A stretch of 64,000 bases of DNA. It comes from Oegoconia quadripuncta. Its lineage: Eukaryota > Arthropoda > Insecta > Lepidoptera > Autostichidae. The position numbers and the translations under genes were made by a program. Numbering within the stretch: the first letter of the stretch is position 1; the number at the start of each line of letters is the position of its first letter. The notes beneath the pieces are model-generated. The model was given only the letters and a program-made list of their open reading frames with translations. It made no database searches and was not told the DNA's origin. Below are positions 41,917-53,596 of this stretch, one piece after another. The stretch is taken from positions 372,001 through 436,000 of the forward strand of contig OX438744.1 of the NCBI GenBank assembly GCA_949316235.1, read 5' to 3'.

Positions 41917-44823
41917 ATGTTTGAAAAGAAAAATTATAAAAGGGTTGCCACGCCCCAAAATAGATATAAAAAAAATGGTTTAAAAATTCAAAAATGTATT
42001 AATCTGGTACACCAAAATATTCAGGGTATGAGTGGCAAAGAACTAGAGGTGGAGCTGTTCATGAGCTGCACTAACATTGATGTATTATGTATAACGGAGC
42101 ACTGGTATAAGCAATGTGAGCTCATGTTCGGCTTCAAGGAGTACCAGATTGCAAGCTCGTTCAGCAGGACGAAGGCAATACGAGGCGGTAGTCTCATTCT
42201 AATTCGTAATAATATTAAATTTAAAGAGCGCCTCGATATTGTAAACCTTTCTGTTGAGCGAACTATTGAAATAGCCTGTGTGGAAATTGCGCGGCTTACT
42301 GTATTATGTGTATATAAACCCCCTTCTTCATCTTATGAATTATTTGAGAAAATCATGGATGAAATCCTGTGTAAAATTACTAATTCAAATAAATACATTG
42401 TAATTTGCGGAGATTTTAATATAAACATATTAGAAGATAGCATTCAAACCAGAAGACTTAAATCTTTCTTCAGTTGCTATAATCTTGCTAATCTTTTTTC
42501 AGTGCCCACTAGAATAGCTTCTACATCAGCTACTTGCATTGATAACATTTTCTCGAATTTACAACCCAGTGATAAATCTATTTTAAATAAATTAAGTTCA
42601 GATCACTGTGGTCAGTTAGCGGTTTTTAACATAGCAATTAATAAAACGCTGAAAAGAGATATATCGTACGTGCCAGTAACTGAGTCACTACTCGATCAAT
42701 ATAAGAGTAAAGTGACTGCGAAATTAGATTATTTACCGTACTGTGACGATCCTAATGTATTATATAAATCAGTTTTTGACATTTTAAAAACTGAAAGTAA
42801 TAAGGTTTTCTTAGCAAAATCTGCTAAAATCAACAATTCCCTCGTTTTTAGTGATTGGGCGACGGTGGGAATTCACAAAAGTAGGCAAAAGTTATATGAG
42901 CTTTATGATGAAAGGACATATAATAAGAGCGAAAGTTTTATTGAATATGTTAGGCAATACTCGAAAATATTCAAGCGAGCTTGTGCCACAGCAAAATCAA
43001 ATTTTATAAATAATAAAATAAAGAATAGCGCGGACATAGTAAAGACAACTTGGAAAGTTATAAATAGCGAAACTGGCAAATTTAAAACTCTTAACACTGA
43101 TACGCGATTAAAAATTAATGATCGAATTCTAACTTCACAATTAGAAGTTGCAGAAGCTTTTGAAAAATTCTTTACTGATATCCCAATATTAACTACAAAT
43201 TCTCTGAATTCATGTCCCACACTCGCTGAATCGCTACTTAAACAAAATGTGGAGATTTGTGACTCCCATTTTAAATTTAATCATGTAAGTCCTATAGACA
43301 TCTTAAAAGCATTTCGTTCTTTAGACAAGAAAAAAACTGCCGACCTTCACGGTTTATCAGTAAAAATTATTAGTGCCGTAATTGATTGTATTTCACCACA
43401 CTTAGCTTATATCTTTAATAAATGTACTGATGATGGCATATTTCCTGATCTCATGAAGCACAGTAAAGTCATACCTTTATTTAAAGCCGGTAGTACATCA
43501 GACCCCTCTAATTTTAGACCTATTTCAATACTACCGACTCTCAGCAAAATCTTTGAAAAAATTATATTAAATCAGATATCGAGTTATTTTTACAGTAACA
43601 ATCTAATGTCATATAAACAATTCGGTTTTACAAGGGGCCGCTCGACAACCGATGCAGGTGTCGAGCTCTTACAATATATTTTTGAGGCTTGGGAAGATGC
43701 GCGGGATGCAATAGGAGTATTTTGCGACTTGTCCAAGGCCTTTGATTGCGTTCATCACGACACTTTAATCAGGAAATTACGTCATTATGGTGTAACCGGC
43801 CGAGCTCTCGACCTTCTGAATTCTTATTTGAGTAACCGAGTTCAGAGGGTTGATATCAGTGGTAATACATCGTCAGGGTCGACAGTCTGTATGGGCGTCC
43901 CACAAGGCTCCATTCTCGGACCATTTTTGTTTTTGGTTTACATAAATGACTTGCCAAACCTTGTAAACGATAAACATGAAATAGTATTGTTTGCTGACGA
44001 TACCTCTGTAATGTTTAAAGTAAATAGACTAAAATTAAATTATGACGACGTGAACAATGCTATTTCTCAAATAGTAGAATGGTTTACGGCAAATAATTTG
44101 TTACTGAATGAGAAAAAAACTAAATGTGTAAAATTTGTACTGCCTAATGTCAGGGAGGTGCCCACAAATATAATGATAAAAAATGTCACTCTAGACCTTG
44201 TTGAGTCCACTGTATTTTTGGGCATTACTTTGGACGCCAAATTACAATGGGGTCCTCATATCCATAAATTGGCGAAGAAGCTCAGCTCTGCAGCGTATGC
44301 AGTCAAAAAAATTAGACAAATATCGGACGTAAATACTGCTAGATTAGTATATTTTAGTTATTTCCATAGCCTGATGTCTTACGGTATCTTGCTGTGGGGA
44401 AATGCCGCGGATATCAATACAATCTTTGTTTTACAAAAACGAGCCGTTCGCGCAATTTATCAATTGAGACCTGCAGTGTCACTTAGAGATAGATTTAAAG
44501 AGTATAATATTCTAACCTTTTCGTCACAGTACATTTTTGAAAATCTAATATATGTCAAAAAAAATATAGCATCATTTAGGAAAAATAGTGATAAACATGA
44601 TGTCAATACAAGAAATAAAGATAAACTGGCAGGTCACATAAGTCGCCTCCACAAAGTCAGTAATTCATTCAAAGGGTTATGTATACGCTTTTTCAATAAA
44701 GTTCCTGTTGATATACAAAATCTTCCTTTCAATAAATTTAAAGATACTATAAAACAGAAACTTATTAAGAAAGCATATTATAAAATATCAGATTATTTAG
44801 ATGATAAACAATCATGGACATAA
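41917..44823 (+). CDS. LINE ORF2 protein, endonuclease and reverse transcriptase
   Basis: The protein has 968 residues, the normal size for CR1/Jockey ORF2. The N-terminal apurinic-like endonuclease shows HQNIQGM (32-38), TEHWY with Glu61 (60-64), ICGDFNIN (163-170) and SSDH (227-230). The reverse transcriptase has VIPLFKAGSTSDPSNFRPIS (518-537), CDLSKAFDCVHH with Asp604 (603-614), VPQGSILGPF (661-670) and the catalytic FADDT (692-696). The C-terminus carries FSYFHSLMSYGILLWG, typical of this group. It nicks target DNA and primes cDNA synthesis from the element RNA. No stop or frameshift is present and all visible catalytic residues are kept. It follows ORF1 by 41 bases in another frame, so translation probably needs reinitiation or a similar mechanism. 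Confidence 0.95.
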   Translation: MFEKKNYKRVATPQNRYKKNGLKIQKCINLVHQNIQGMSGKELEVELFMSCTNIDVLCITEHWYKQCELMFGFKEYQIASSFSRTKAIRGGSLILIRNNIKFKERLDIVNLSVERTIEIACVEIARLTVLCVYKPPSSSYELFEKIMDEILCKITNSNKYIVICGDFNINILEDSIQTRRLKSFFSCYNLANLFSVPTRIASTSATCIDNIFSNLQPSDKSILNKLSSDHCGQLAVFNIAINKTLKRDISYVPVTESLLDQYKSKVTAKLDYLPYCDDPNVLYKSVFDILKTESNKVFLAKSAKINNSLVFSDWATVGIHKSRQKLYELYDERTYNKSESFIEYVRQYSKIFKRACATAKSNFINNKIKNSADIVKTTWKVINSETGKFKTLNTDTRLKINDRILTSQLEVAEAFEKFFTDIPILTTNSLNSCPTLAESLLKQNVEICDSHFKFNHVSPIDILKAFRSLDKKKTADLHGLSVKIISAVIDCISPHLAYIFNKCTDDGIFPDLMKHSKVIPLFKAGSTSDPSNFRPISILPTLSKIFEKIILNQISSYFYSNNLMSYKQFGFTRGRSTTDAGVELLQYIFEAWEDARDAIGVFCDLSKAFDCVHHDTLIRKLRHYGVTGRALDLLNSYLSNRVQRVDISGNTSSGSTVCMGVPQGSILGPFLFLVYINDLPNLVNDKHEIVLFADDTSVMFKVNRLKLNYDDVNNAISQIVEWFTANNLLLNEKKTKCVKFVLPNVREVPTNIMIKNVTLDLVESTVFLGITLDAKLQWGPHIHKLAKKLSSAAYAVKKIRQISDVNTARLVYFSYFHSLMSYGILLWGNAADINTIFVLQKRAVRAIYQLRPAVSLRDRFKEYNILTFSSQYIFENLIYVKKNIASFRKNSDKHDVNTRNKDKLAGHISRLHKVSNSFKGLCIRFFNKVPVDIQNLPFNKFKDTIKQKLIKKAYYKISDYLDDKQSWT

Positions 44824-46347
44824 CCAGCCCGTTCGCATAACCAGGCTATTTCACAATTAATAATGAAATATTATAATATAAAATAATAATTTTGTAATAT
44901 AAAAACCTTTTTTTAAAAAGAGCGACCTCTCGAGTTTCTTGCTTGTTCTTCTCAGGGGAAAATTGCCTTTTGAACAAGCAGTAGCTTTAAAAATGTAAAA
45001 TCTGACTATTTTAAGTGTACCCTGTGTACCTACAAAATAAAGCATTTTTTGATTTTGATTTTTGATTTTGATTTTGTACTGTAAAACACTATGTCAAAAA
45101 AAACTCCATCGAAAAAGGAACCTTCAAATGTCGCTACAAAAGCTCATCTTAAAATATTGATGAAAAATATGCTGACGTATGCATAAAAAGAGTAACAACG
45201 TGAAACTAATTTCCTACTAGACAGCTTTTAATAGTCAATGAGAATATAAACTTGTTCAAAAAAAAAAATGGGCATGAAAACTCATTCATGGAATCGTAGT
45301 TTTACATTGCCTGGACCGTGTACACAGAGTTAATGCTTTCTTCCAACCACGCATCACAAGTGTGGAGGCTGCTTTATAATTCAAATTAGTTTCCTGGCAA
45401 AGCCTGCCATGCACAATCCGGTCACCGTTTTTGTTCCCCGAACCTATGTCAAACGACCTTTGTCAACATAAATTGTTACAATTTAATTGAATTCAACTTT
45501 GTAGTTCCAATTAATAGTCACCCTTTATTATAAAGAGAATTATGGGCGTCTGAAATATCATCTGAATACAATCATTGCTTGCTTATTCTATGAGCATTGC
45601 TGTGACCTTGTTGCATGACTGTTGCACATATGCCCATATACAATGAATCAGCAGTAAGTCTTGAATGTATTGGGAATATGTTTATTTAATTGTTATGGTA
45701 TATTTGTTTATATAGACATATTTGAAATGAAACATACATAAAACAACAAATTTATAAAACACATTTAAAAATACCCATATATTTTAGAAAAAATACGCCG
45801 TCCAACTCACTTCCGTGAGGCATAGTACCTAGTACGCTAGCGCTATTGCCCCGCTGAATGCATAACCTCAGCTGCTGAGCAAAGTAGGCACCAGCTCTCA
45901 CATCTCCAGAGGCGTGGACCGTGTTTGTTTACATGTGTTAAAAAATTGTATAGCTCTTGTTGTCTTCATGTATCTTTCTTTACAACCCGGTCACAATATC
46001 TATGCACCTGGCCTTGTGACGTCATATCGGAGCGCTGGGTGTGTATGGGACGGGGCGTCGGCGGGGAGGTGAAAGGAATAGCGGGGAGAGGGGTCGCATT
46101 CCAGCGAATTGTACAGCTATTGTGCCAGTTTATGCAATTATCTTTTTATCTATCTACCTATCTACATTTAGGTATGAATCAGGATATACTCACGTTAGCC
46201 ATAATGGCTATTAGGAACAATACATTTTATATATTTATTGTTCTCCAATTATTACGTTTTATGTTCCATACGACCGACTGATGTAGTGGATAGTGACTCT
46301 ATCTGCGAAACATCTATGAGGGATAAATGTTTGTGTGATGAATACAA

Positions 46348-46656
46348 TCCGTGGCTCAATGTAAACAACATTGGGTTTACGATTCGGAGGTCGCGGGTTC
46401 GATCCCCAGCGGGGTTACATGTTTAAGTACTCGGTTTGGTTGCTGGTAGGGCATTCCAGCTACCACCATCTTATCTAAATCCGCCGCCAAGCAGCAATGT
46501 TAATAGCATAGTTGTGTTCCGGTTGTCAGAGATAAGATAGCCAGTCCCCCAAATGTGTTGGAGTTTACGGGTCAGTACGCTTCCACCTTTGACCTCATAT
46601 TCACTTAACATCAGGTGTGATTGAGGTCAAGTACCAACCAGTCGGGCATAAAAAAA
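46348..46656 (+). repeat. tRNA-derived SINE type B (module U, copy 2)
   Basis: Same insertion as at 30,106, carried by duplication. The B box is intact. Confidence 0.88.
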
Positions 46657-47331
46657 GATATCAAGTGGAAATTTATATGAATTTCTAAGATCTATATTCT
46701 CGTGCTGTTTTATAAAACTCGAATTTCTTATGTAACGCAATGAATAGATAATACCTCCTAAATAACGTGATAAGGGATAAGCGTGTTCTCAAACTAAAGC
46801 CCATATTGCTGACTTATGGTCAAGCCGTGATCTCTTTTTAAAACTAGTTTAAAAGGAACAGATAATTCATGTCCGTGCACTCATGGCGCAATCGCATTCG
46901 CTATTCGTTTTCGATTAGTGAAGTTAAGCAATATCTGGCGCGGTCAGTCCTGGGATGTGTACGTTCATTACGGTTGTATGGAAGAGATCGCTACAAGCGA
47001 TAAGACTGCATTTGTACACCTGTTCGAACTATTTCTCTATGTACAGTTTTAAGTTGTGTATAATGAAGAATTTTTCTTCTTCAATTGAGGGCAGTCGTTA
47101 AGCGGCTTAAAAACAGTGACAGTCGATTTCACACAAAGCGACCAATCCACACTGGGCCTCGTGGTGGATTATGGCACATGCCTCCTCTCACTGGGAGAGG
47201 GTCCCAGTGAGAGGTAACGCTGATGATAAGGCTATCCATATCTTTACAGAGAGACAGATATAGCAATAACGCTCAGCCTTGAGCGTCATTCTACAGGTGA
47301 ATTTGAATTCGAGTAATTTTTTTTTGTTCTT

Positions 47332-47489
47332 TATCCACGAGTTAGCACTTGGCCTCAATCACACCTGATGTTAAGTGAAGATGAGGCCGAAGGTCGTAGC
47401 GTACTGACTCGGAAACCCCATCTTATTCGAAGGACTGGCTATCTTATCTCTGACAACCGGAACACAACAATGCTATTAATATTGCTGTC
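47332..47489 (-). repeat. SINE type B 3' half, inverted (module U, copy 2)
   Basis: Same as 31,091-31,247, carried by duplication. Confidence 0.8.
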
Positions 47490-47640
47490 TTAATTTCATG
47501 TCAGCCGTTTACACAAAGTCACTAAGTCATTTAAGGGGCAATGTATACGCTTTTATAATAAGGTTCCAGTGGATATTCAAAATTTACCTTTAAATAAATT
47601 CAAAACCATCTTAAAACAGACATTATTCATCCAAATCCGT

Positions 47641-47899
47641 TCATCTGGGGGCACGGCCGTGCCCCCACCAAGTCGAGCAAAAAAGCGTCACGGCCGTACC
47701 ATCCTTTTCTCGAAGCAATTCAGACCATTTTCGACCCCCTGTAACTTCGTTGTGGATAAAAATAGAAGACTGAAATTTTCAGTAACTATGCAGGCATTGT
47801 AAAGACACGTATATTTAAAATTTCATTCAATTTGAACCAGTATTTTAAGAATTATAAGGGGTCAAATTTCTTAATTTTGTCAGTCACTGACAATATGAA
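47641..47899. repeat. Copy-2/3 junction segment with 20-bp perfect palindrome
   Basis: GGGGGCACGGCCGTGCCCCC (47,647-47,666) is fully self-complementary. CGTCACGGCCGTACC follows, then non-coding sequence up to the SINE fragment of copy 3. It replaces the SINE C part of module U and occurs nowhere else in the window. It is probably a fragment of another repeat captured at the junction. Confidence 0.6.
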
Positions 47900-48055
47900 T
47901 GAATATTAATAGCATTGTTATGGTTCCGGTTGTCAGAGATAAGATAGCCAGTCCCCCAAATAAGATGAGGTTTCCGGGTCAGTTCCACCTTCGGCCTCAG
48001 CTTCACTTAACATCAGGTGTGATTGAGTTCAAGTCCTAACCCGTTGTGCACAAAA
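47900..48055 (+). repeat. SINE type B, 3' part (array start, copy 3)
   Basis: It begins at ATATTAATAGCATTG and shares TTATGGTTCCGG and CCTCAGCTTCACTTAAC with the 56,772 copy. The head is lost at the junction. Confidence 0.8.
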
Positions 48056-48887
48056 AACCGCGAGGTGGCTTAGCGCGGAGGCTTCATGCGCGCTGGCGTT
48101 GAAAGCATTCTCAGCAATCATCGTGTTTGTAGATTGATTTTAATGTATACTTTGATATACTTTCCACATTGGCGTCCACTGCGAAAGATATTTTTTCACA
48201 TGCGTTAGTGACAATATAACAGAGTATAATGTCTCGTGAGTTCCCGGCGGTGAAAAGAATTGAACCACCAACCAGCCATTCGCACAGGTACTGTATAAGG
48301 CCACTAAAAGATATCTGTAGACCTGCACGTTTTAAGAGGGTTTATCACGCATGGTATTCTATACAAACTTTCAAGTCCAAACATTTCGAAATGAATGAAA
48401 CTTTATAAGCATAAAGTATGTAGATCTAAAAAGTTAGCAGAGAATATTTTCGAGGTAAAGTAGAACTACAGGATTAATTATTTAACAAATAACTTTATTT
48501 ATTTAACAACAGTAATAAATAAAGAGAGGGAATTTAATTATAAACTAGAACAAATGTAAAAAATTGGGGACGTGAGGCAAGGTACCCAAAACGCTGGCAG
48601 CGTTTCCTCGTTGACAACTTAAGTAATACAAAAAATGCAATTTCCATTTAATTGGTTTCCACTAACTTCTTGGATCAACATATTATGTACCTATCCTGCT
48701 TCTACGTATAAAGTTTCATTTGAATCGATCAAATCATTTCGAAAAATTTGCATTTGAAAATTTGTATGGAATGCACATGTGCATTTCTAAATATTTTGAA
48801 TATTTATAGTACTCAAAATACTTGTAAGATATCTATGACCACCCCTTTTGGGATAAAGGTCGTGAGTGTATGTATGTAAACTGTCAA

Positions 48888-48986
48888 TCTATGGAACTTG
48901 CTAACTATGTATACAAAAGGCGATCTCAGATCTCTCTCGTACCTATTTGTTTTTTATTTACGGTATTTTATTATTCGATATGGTTT
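48888..48986. mobile_element. Short inverted-repeat element, truncated (copy 3)
   Basis: The left half of the 201-bp element is kept. The right half is removed by a deletion that joins ATATGGTTT to ATCAATTACAATC. In copy 1 these strings lie about 242 bp apart. Confidence 0.8.
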
Positions 48987-49702
48987 ATCAATTACAATCA
49001 AATTATAAATTAACATAATTAAACTAAGAAAATTAGACTATATAATAACAATGTTCATACATGCATAATCAAATGAAGTAACAGAAGGTAAATTAAAAAT
49101 AAATGTAAAATTATACATCGACGAAAATATAACACGCATGGAAATATAAAAATGAGGCTAATAATGTTAAAAACTTAATGCTAATTAACAATTAATACTG
49201 AAAAAACATGCATAATCAAATAATAGTAAAAATGAAACTTAATGCTAAGTAATATAATTAGACCTACACCTGAAAGAACAGTGAAATGAAAATGAAGTTA
49301 TACAATGTTTAAAACTTAATGCTATCTGCAGGTCTTGATGCCTGAATCTGAAAATAGAAAATAGTGTATATAAAAGGCCCAAATAGATACAGAGGTTGAA
49401 ATTCTTTCAAAAGATTATACATAGATAATCGGTTCAGGAGTTTCTGTTCAGTGGATATGCTGATGGAAGACTATGAAATCGATTCAGTAATAATAAATCG
49501 TTTTCAGATGAACAAGTGACAATATGCGAACTACATGATGGAAATTCGGATCAGTTGTCTAAGTGCGTGGATGGAACTGCAGAGAAATTATTGAAGGAAA
49601 AACGGTTCAGCAGTTTTATTCACGGTGGTATACTGAATTTGATACTGGTAATAAATCATAAAAAGTAACATTAAGTTTGGAAGATAACTAAAATGAATCG
49701 TA

Positions 49703-51205
49703 TCAGTAGCCATCATATTTATGGAATTTCCCGAAACAATCCAAACAGAGACCAGGCTGGTTGGGACATTTGGTACAATAAAAAAGACATCTTTTGTTGC
49801 ACAAAGCACAAAGACGTCTTTTGGTTCTCCCCTTATCGTTGTTTGGACATGGCTCTGGCAAATGTATAATCTCGCCAAGATCGGTTGTGCGTAAGTTAGG
49901 TACGTCTATTGGTAAGTCTGTTGTGTCTGTCTGTCTGTTACTTTTTTCAGCTTTTATATTGAGGAGAAGCCGTATGACTTGGAGGCGATAATCTAAAAAT
50001 GAAATATCTGAATGTACTCTATGGAATAATAAATATGAATTCAAAAACAGAAGTTGAAAAACGTGTATTATGATTTTTTTATACCACCGCATGGATTTGG
50101 AAAAACAACTGCTGTAATATGAAAGGAGCAGATCTTTTCGATCAACTCCTTTCACATAGTTGTTGCGCTCTACCACCATTTTGGGTTTACCTAGAACTTC
50201 CCTACGCCTATTGCATTTAAATAAACTAGTTCCCCTAGCAAGTTTATTTGTAACATATGCAAGCTTGCGCGATCTCTTGACTCTCAATGAACCGGTGACA
50301 TACGTCTTTTTGGCCAAGAGATCTTCTGCAAAGCCAACACTGTTATAAAAATTGTTCATGTACATACAATAACCTCGATGAAGGTGATTCTCCATTATCA
50401 GCATTACCACTTTGTCTCTGTGATCTCTTTCACACATAAGGGAATCAGAAGATCCACAGTACGTGTAAATTTTGTGACAGAGGCCGTTGGAATCAGTAGG
50501 TACATACAATTTTGTTCCGTACTTGTGACGTGTGCAATTGATGTACTGCCTGATTCGTAGACGTCCTCGCCACCTAATAACGCGATCATGAATCGTCAAA
50601 TTCCTCACTGGAGTCACCAATGATGCCATGAGATCATTAAAAAAGTCAATAATTGGTTTGATTTCCTGAATACATGGACCTAAGTTGGGCATATCGGCGG
50701 CGGAAGGCAAAAAGCATAAATTACGTAAAATCTGTAAAAATCTATCGCGGCTCATAAATTGACGGAAAGGTAAATTAAATAATCGTTCTCGTCTCCAATA
50801 GTCGTTAATATGATTAATTTTTATATGTCCCATATGAAAAAGAAGAGCTAAAAAAATATGTAATTCTGCAACATTTGTGTCCCTCCACTGAGAAATTCGA
50901 CGATCACTCTCAAGTAATTGTACGGCATGAGTATTAATACTCCACACTAAGTGAGATAAAAATTGTGAGTTAAAAAATAAATTTAAAAAATCTATTGGAT
51001 ACTCAGCTGGGCCAACGTTGATTCCGGGAGTCGCCGTGAACGGGAGCTCAGCCTGAGTGCGCGCCTCACTCCACTCAGCGTCACTTTGCTGACCTGCCTC
51101 TTGCTCTTCAGACGGTGTACCCAAAGATGAGGCAGAAGCCCCCCCATCGGCAGAGTCGTCAGAGAATCTCTTTCTGTGTGAAGATAAATTAAAATCACTA
51201 TACAT
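49703..51205 (-). CDS. piggyBac-family transposase, open but catalytically altered (copy 3)
   Basis: A 500-codon paralogue, complete. His206 (50,588-50,590) and Asn284 (50,354-50,356) replace catalytic Asp; Asp355 and the Cys-rich C-terminus are kept. It has the most private changes of the four: S41, W45, L73, S84, H244 and N348. It shares H132, Q149 and C367 with copy 4, F5 with copy 2, and the TTDLPIDVP stretch with copy 1. Its upstream-of-stop context and the minus-strand AATAAA (49,615-49,620) are unchanged. The 242-bp deletion at 48,986 lies outside the ORF. Confidence 0.92.
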   Translation of the reverse strand: MYSDFNLSSHRKRFSDDSADGGASASSLGTPSEEQEAGQQSDAEWSEARTQAELPFTATPGINVGPAEYPIDFLNLFFNSQFLSHLVWSINTHAVQLLESDRRISQWRDTNVAELHIFLALLFHMGHIKINHINDYWRRERLFNLPFRQFMSRDRFLQILRNLCFLPSAADMPNLGPCIQEIKPIIDFFNDLMASLVTPVRNLTIHDRVIRWRGRLRIRQYINCTRHKYGTKLYVPTDSNGLCHKIYTYCGSSDSLMCERDHRDKVVMLIMENHLHRGYCMYMNNFYNSVGFAEDLLAKKTYVTGSLRVKRSRKLAYVTNKLARGTSLFKCNRRREVLGKPKMVVERNNYVKGVDRKDLLLSYYSSCFSKSMRWYKKIIIHVFQLLFLNSYLLFHRVHSDISFLDYRLQVIRLLLNIKAEKSNRQTDTTDLPIDVPNLRTTDLGEIIHLPEPCPNNDKGRTKRRLCALCNKRCLFYCTKCPNQPGLCLDCFGKFHKYDGY

Positions 51206-52706
51206 TTGCCACTATTTCAATCACATACTTTATTTCACTTAGGAACACACGATACGACACTGAATTAGGCACAAGGAATTTACTCACTCCGATCTCTCGT
51301 CAGAACCGACAAGTAGCTGGAACTCGCGCTCGATATCAGACATCTCGAAAATCGAAATAGACCGTTCGGGGCAAAATGTCAGGAATGACTGATGCATGGA
51401 CTTTCATTTTTTGTTAAACGAATCCAGTTCTATACAAAACAGGTAATAAAAAAAACAGTGAATGGAATGCGCGCGCGGCGGGCACTTCAAAGTATTAGTC
51501 ATGCGCCCCCTCCCCACTTCGTCTTGCTTACCCTTTCACAAGTCCGCATGTCCCCAAGTTAAAACTACATTCTACCATACACATTTGGCTTAAGGTTGAC
51601 TTTTCTTTAAATTATATAATGTATGTGGTCGGGCCAGTAATGGGTAGTGCCACCTGGTGATTTCTGTACCATTTTATTTAATAACAATACCATAAAATGG
51701 AGTAGAGAATTATCTGGACCTGTTCTCCAGAAAAAAAAAATGAATGATATTCAGTAACAAACAATCGTGCCAATTTAGGTTAGGTTAATTACTTTAGGCC
51801 AACTACCTATATTATTTATTACCCGACTGCCCAAGGAAGGAGGGTAATGTTTTTCGTGTGTATGGATATATTAGGTCCTTACCTATGAAATTGGCGTTTT
51901 GTATGAAGAATTTCATTAAGACTGTTTTCTCCATACAAACATTTTTGATTTTCTTTTGGGAACGGCAAATCCAAATTTAGCAAAACTTTGTGTGTATTAT
52001 TGGATAACATTAAGTTAAGTATAGGCAGCGTTAATTTTTAAAAGTAACCGCTTTATAAAAGTTTCAGCGAATCTAAGAAATAATTATGGGAAGCACATGA
52101 AAAGAGCTCTGTTCAAATTTCTTTTATTATGTGATTTAGCCTAGAAATTAAAAAATATTTCATGTGAAACCTTGAAATAATGTTCCATTTTCCAAATAAA
52201 AAACAAATTTGGATATAGCTTTGAAAATCGCCGGAATTGGTACATATGATTAACGAAGGAAAAAACTCCAATTTCATATATTTCTTTACGTATGTATGAA
52301 TGTATGTGTGTCCGTTCCTTTGGCGCATCCTGTAGCCTAAACAGCTTGAGCGATTTAGTGCATGGTGTCGTTAGATTCGTCTTGGTACCCGGAGTGTCAC
52401 AGGATACATTTTATGGTAACACGTGCAACATGGCGTCCGCAAAGTACAAAATATGCTGTCGGGGTTTTCGGTTTTTAAATACTTAAATACGAGGAGTAGT
52501 GATTAATTATTTACGCTTACAGTTTGTGTATACCTATTGTCAAAGATCGCAATCACAGGTATTACGTTTACTGTTTCTGTTATATCTAATCTAACTAAAA
52601 AAGCGATCGTTTGGATATCTGTTTGATGCTCAAGCAGGGCGAAACGGATTAACGGATTTAGATGAAATTTGGTATATAGGTAAAACAAACTCTGGATTAT
52701 TTATTT

Positions 52707-52918
52707 GACGACAGATTGGTGTAGTGGATAGTCACTCTATCAGCGAAACCAACGGTTGCGGGTTAAAAATCCCGCGAGGGGTAAATGTTTGTATGATGAA
52801 TACGAACACTTATTCCCGAGTCTTGGATGTTTATATAAATATTTATGTATGTTTATCCGTTATCTAGTATCTATAGCACAAGCTTGGCTTAGTTTGGGCC
52901 TAGATGATTTGTGTAAGT
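52707..52918 (+). repeat. SINE type A with destroyed B box (copy 3)
   Basis: Same lesion as copies 1 and 2. The tail joins module T as in copy 1. Confidence 0.85.
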
Positions 52919-52937
52919 TATGAGATGAGATGATCTA

Positions 52938-53596
52938 ATGCACAAATTATAAGAATTATAAAGAACATTGCAACTTCACTCGCCGAGATCCCGCCAAAAA
53001 GCCTTACCACAGATTACTAAATAGTTACTTCGTAACAGATACATCACTCCAAAACAAACGGGAAAATACCTACGCTATAATGGCCTATAAAATTTTAGTA
53101 ATAATACCAGCTCCTCGCAGCGAGAAGAAATGTACCATAAGTTTGCAAGCAAAAAGTTGAGATTGTTTTGCTCGCCGCGCGACCCACGTGCAAGCGCGTC
53201 ATCGAACGAATGCGCTAGGGTTGTTACCTGCCTATGACGATAATGGTAATAAAACAAATGTGGTCAATAAACAATTCTTTTTGTTGATTAGATAGATATA
53301 TTTTTCCTTCTCGGAATTCTCGGTTATTAAATTTTATTGTTGTAAATATCCTAAATCGCGTAAATAATCTCGAACGGGCGTGCAGCGGCCCACGGTTGTA
53401 TCGTGAAGGATACACGAAGCGGTAGACATAACGAGTGACCTTGAGTGGGTGACGGACCCCTGGTTTTTTTTTGTTTATTTATCCATAGAACATTATTTGA
53501 ACAATCTTCACTATAAGACGCCTACTATATTATTATTATATTTATTATATACCAACAGATCTATAGGGGACCTACCTTCGAGCCAGAAACTGTACT
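52938..53596. repeat. Array module T, copy 3
   Basis: Same block as 28,178-28,836. It ends with the uninterrupted TGTACT LINE target (53,591-53,596). Confidence 0.65.

Larger units (their letters stand above)
39861..45074 (+). mobile_element. Full-length CR1/Jockey-group LINE
   Basis: The element spans 5,214 bp: a 428-bp 5' region, ORF1 (40,289-41,875), 41 bp, ORF2 (41,917-44,823), a 3' UTR with AATAAAGC (45,036-45,043) and a GATTTTGATTTTG-type tail. The 6-bp repeat TGTACT flanks it (39,855-39,860 and 45,075-45,080). The empty site is preserved at 28,831-28,836, 53,591-53,596 and 63,700-63,705. With both ORFs open and ends intact it could be, or recently was, mobile. Confidence 0.93.
45081..47640. 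repeat. Array module U, copy 2
   Basis: The block runs from GTAAAACACTATGTC to TTATTCATCCAAATCCG, colinear with 28,837-31,405. It contains an open frame (45,925-46,281) paralogous to 29,687, SINE A head (about 46,275-46,347), SINE B (46,348-46,656), the hairpin (47,184-47,214), inverted SINE B (47,332-47,489) and a LINE ORF2 scrap (47,506-47,628). It has a 14-bp gap near 45,520 relative to copy 1 (AGTATTTTCGAAGT missing). Confidence 0.8.
31788..47899. repeat. Tandem array unit, copy 2 (with LINE insertion)
   Basis: The order is truncated left end, piggyBac segment, SINE A, extra SINE B/A block, module X (37,866-39,190), module T, full-length LINE, module U, then a segment (47,641-47,899) not seen elsewhere. 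It is the only copy with both the SINE A block of copies 1/3 and module X of copy 4, so it is probably closest to the ancestral layout. Confidence 0.8.
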
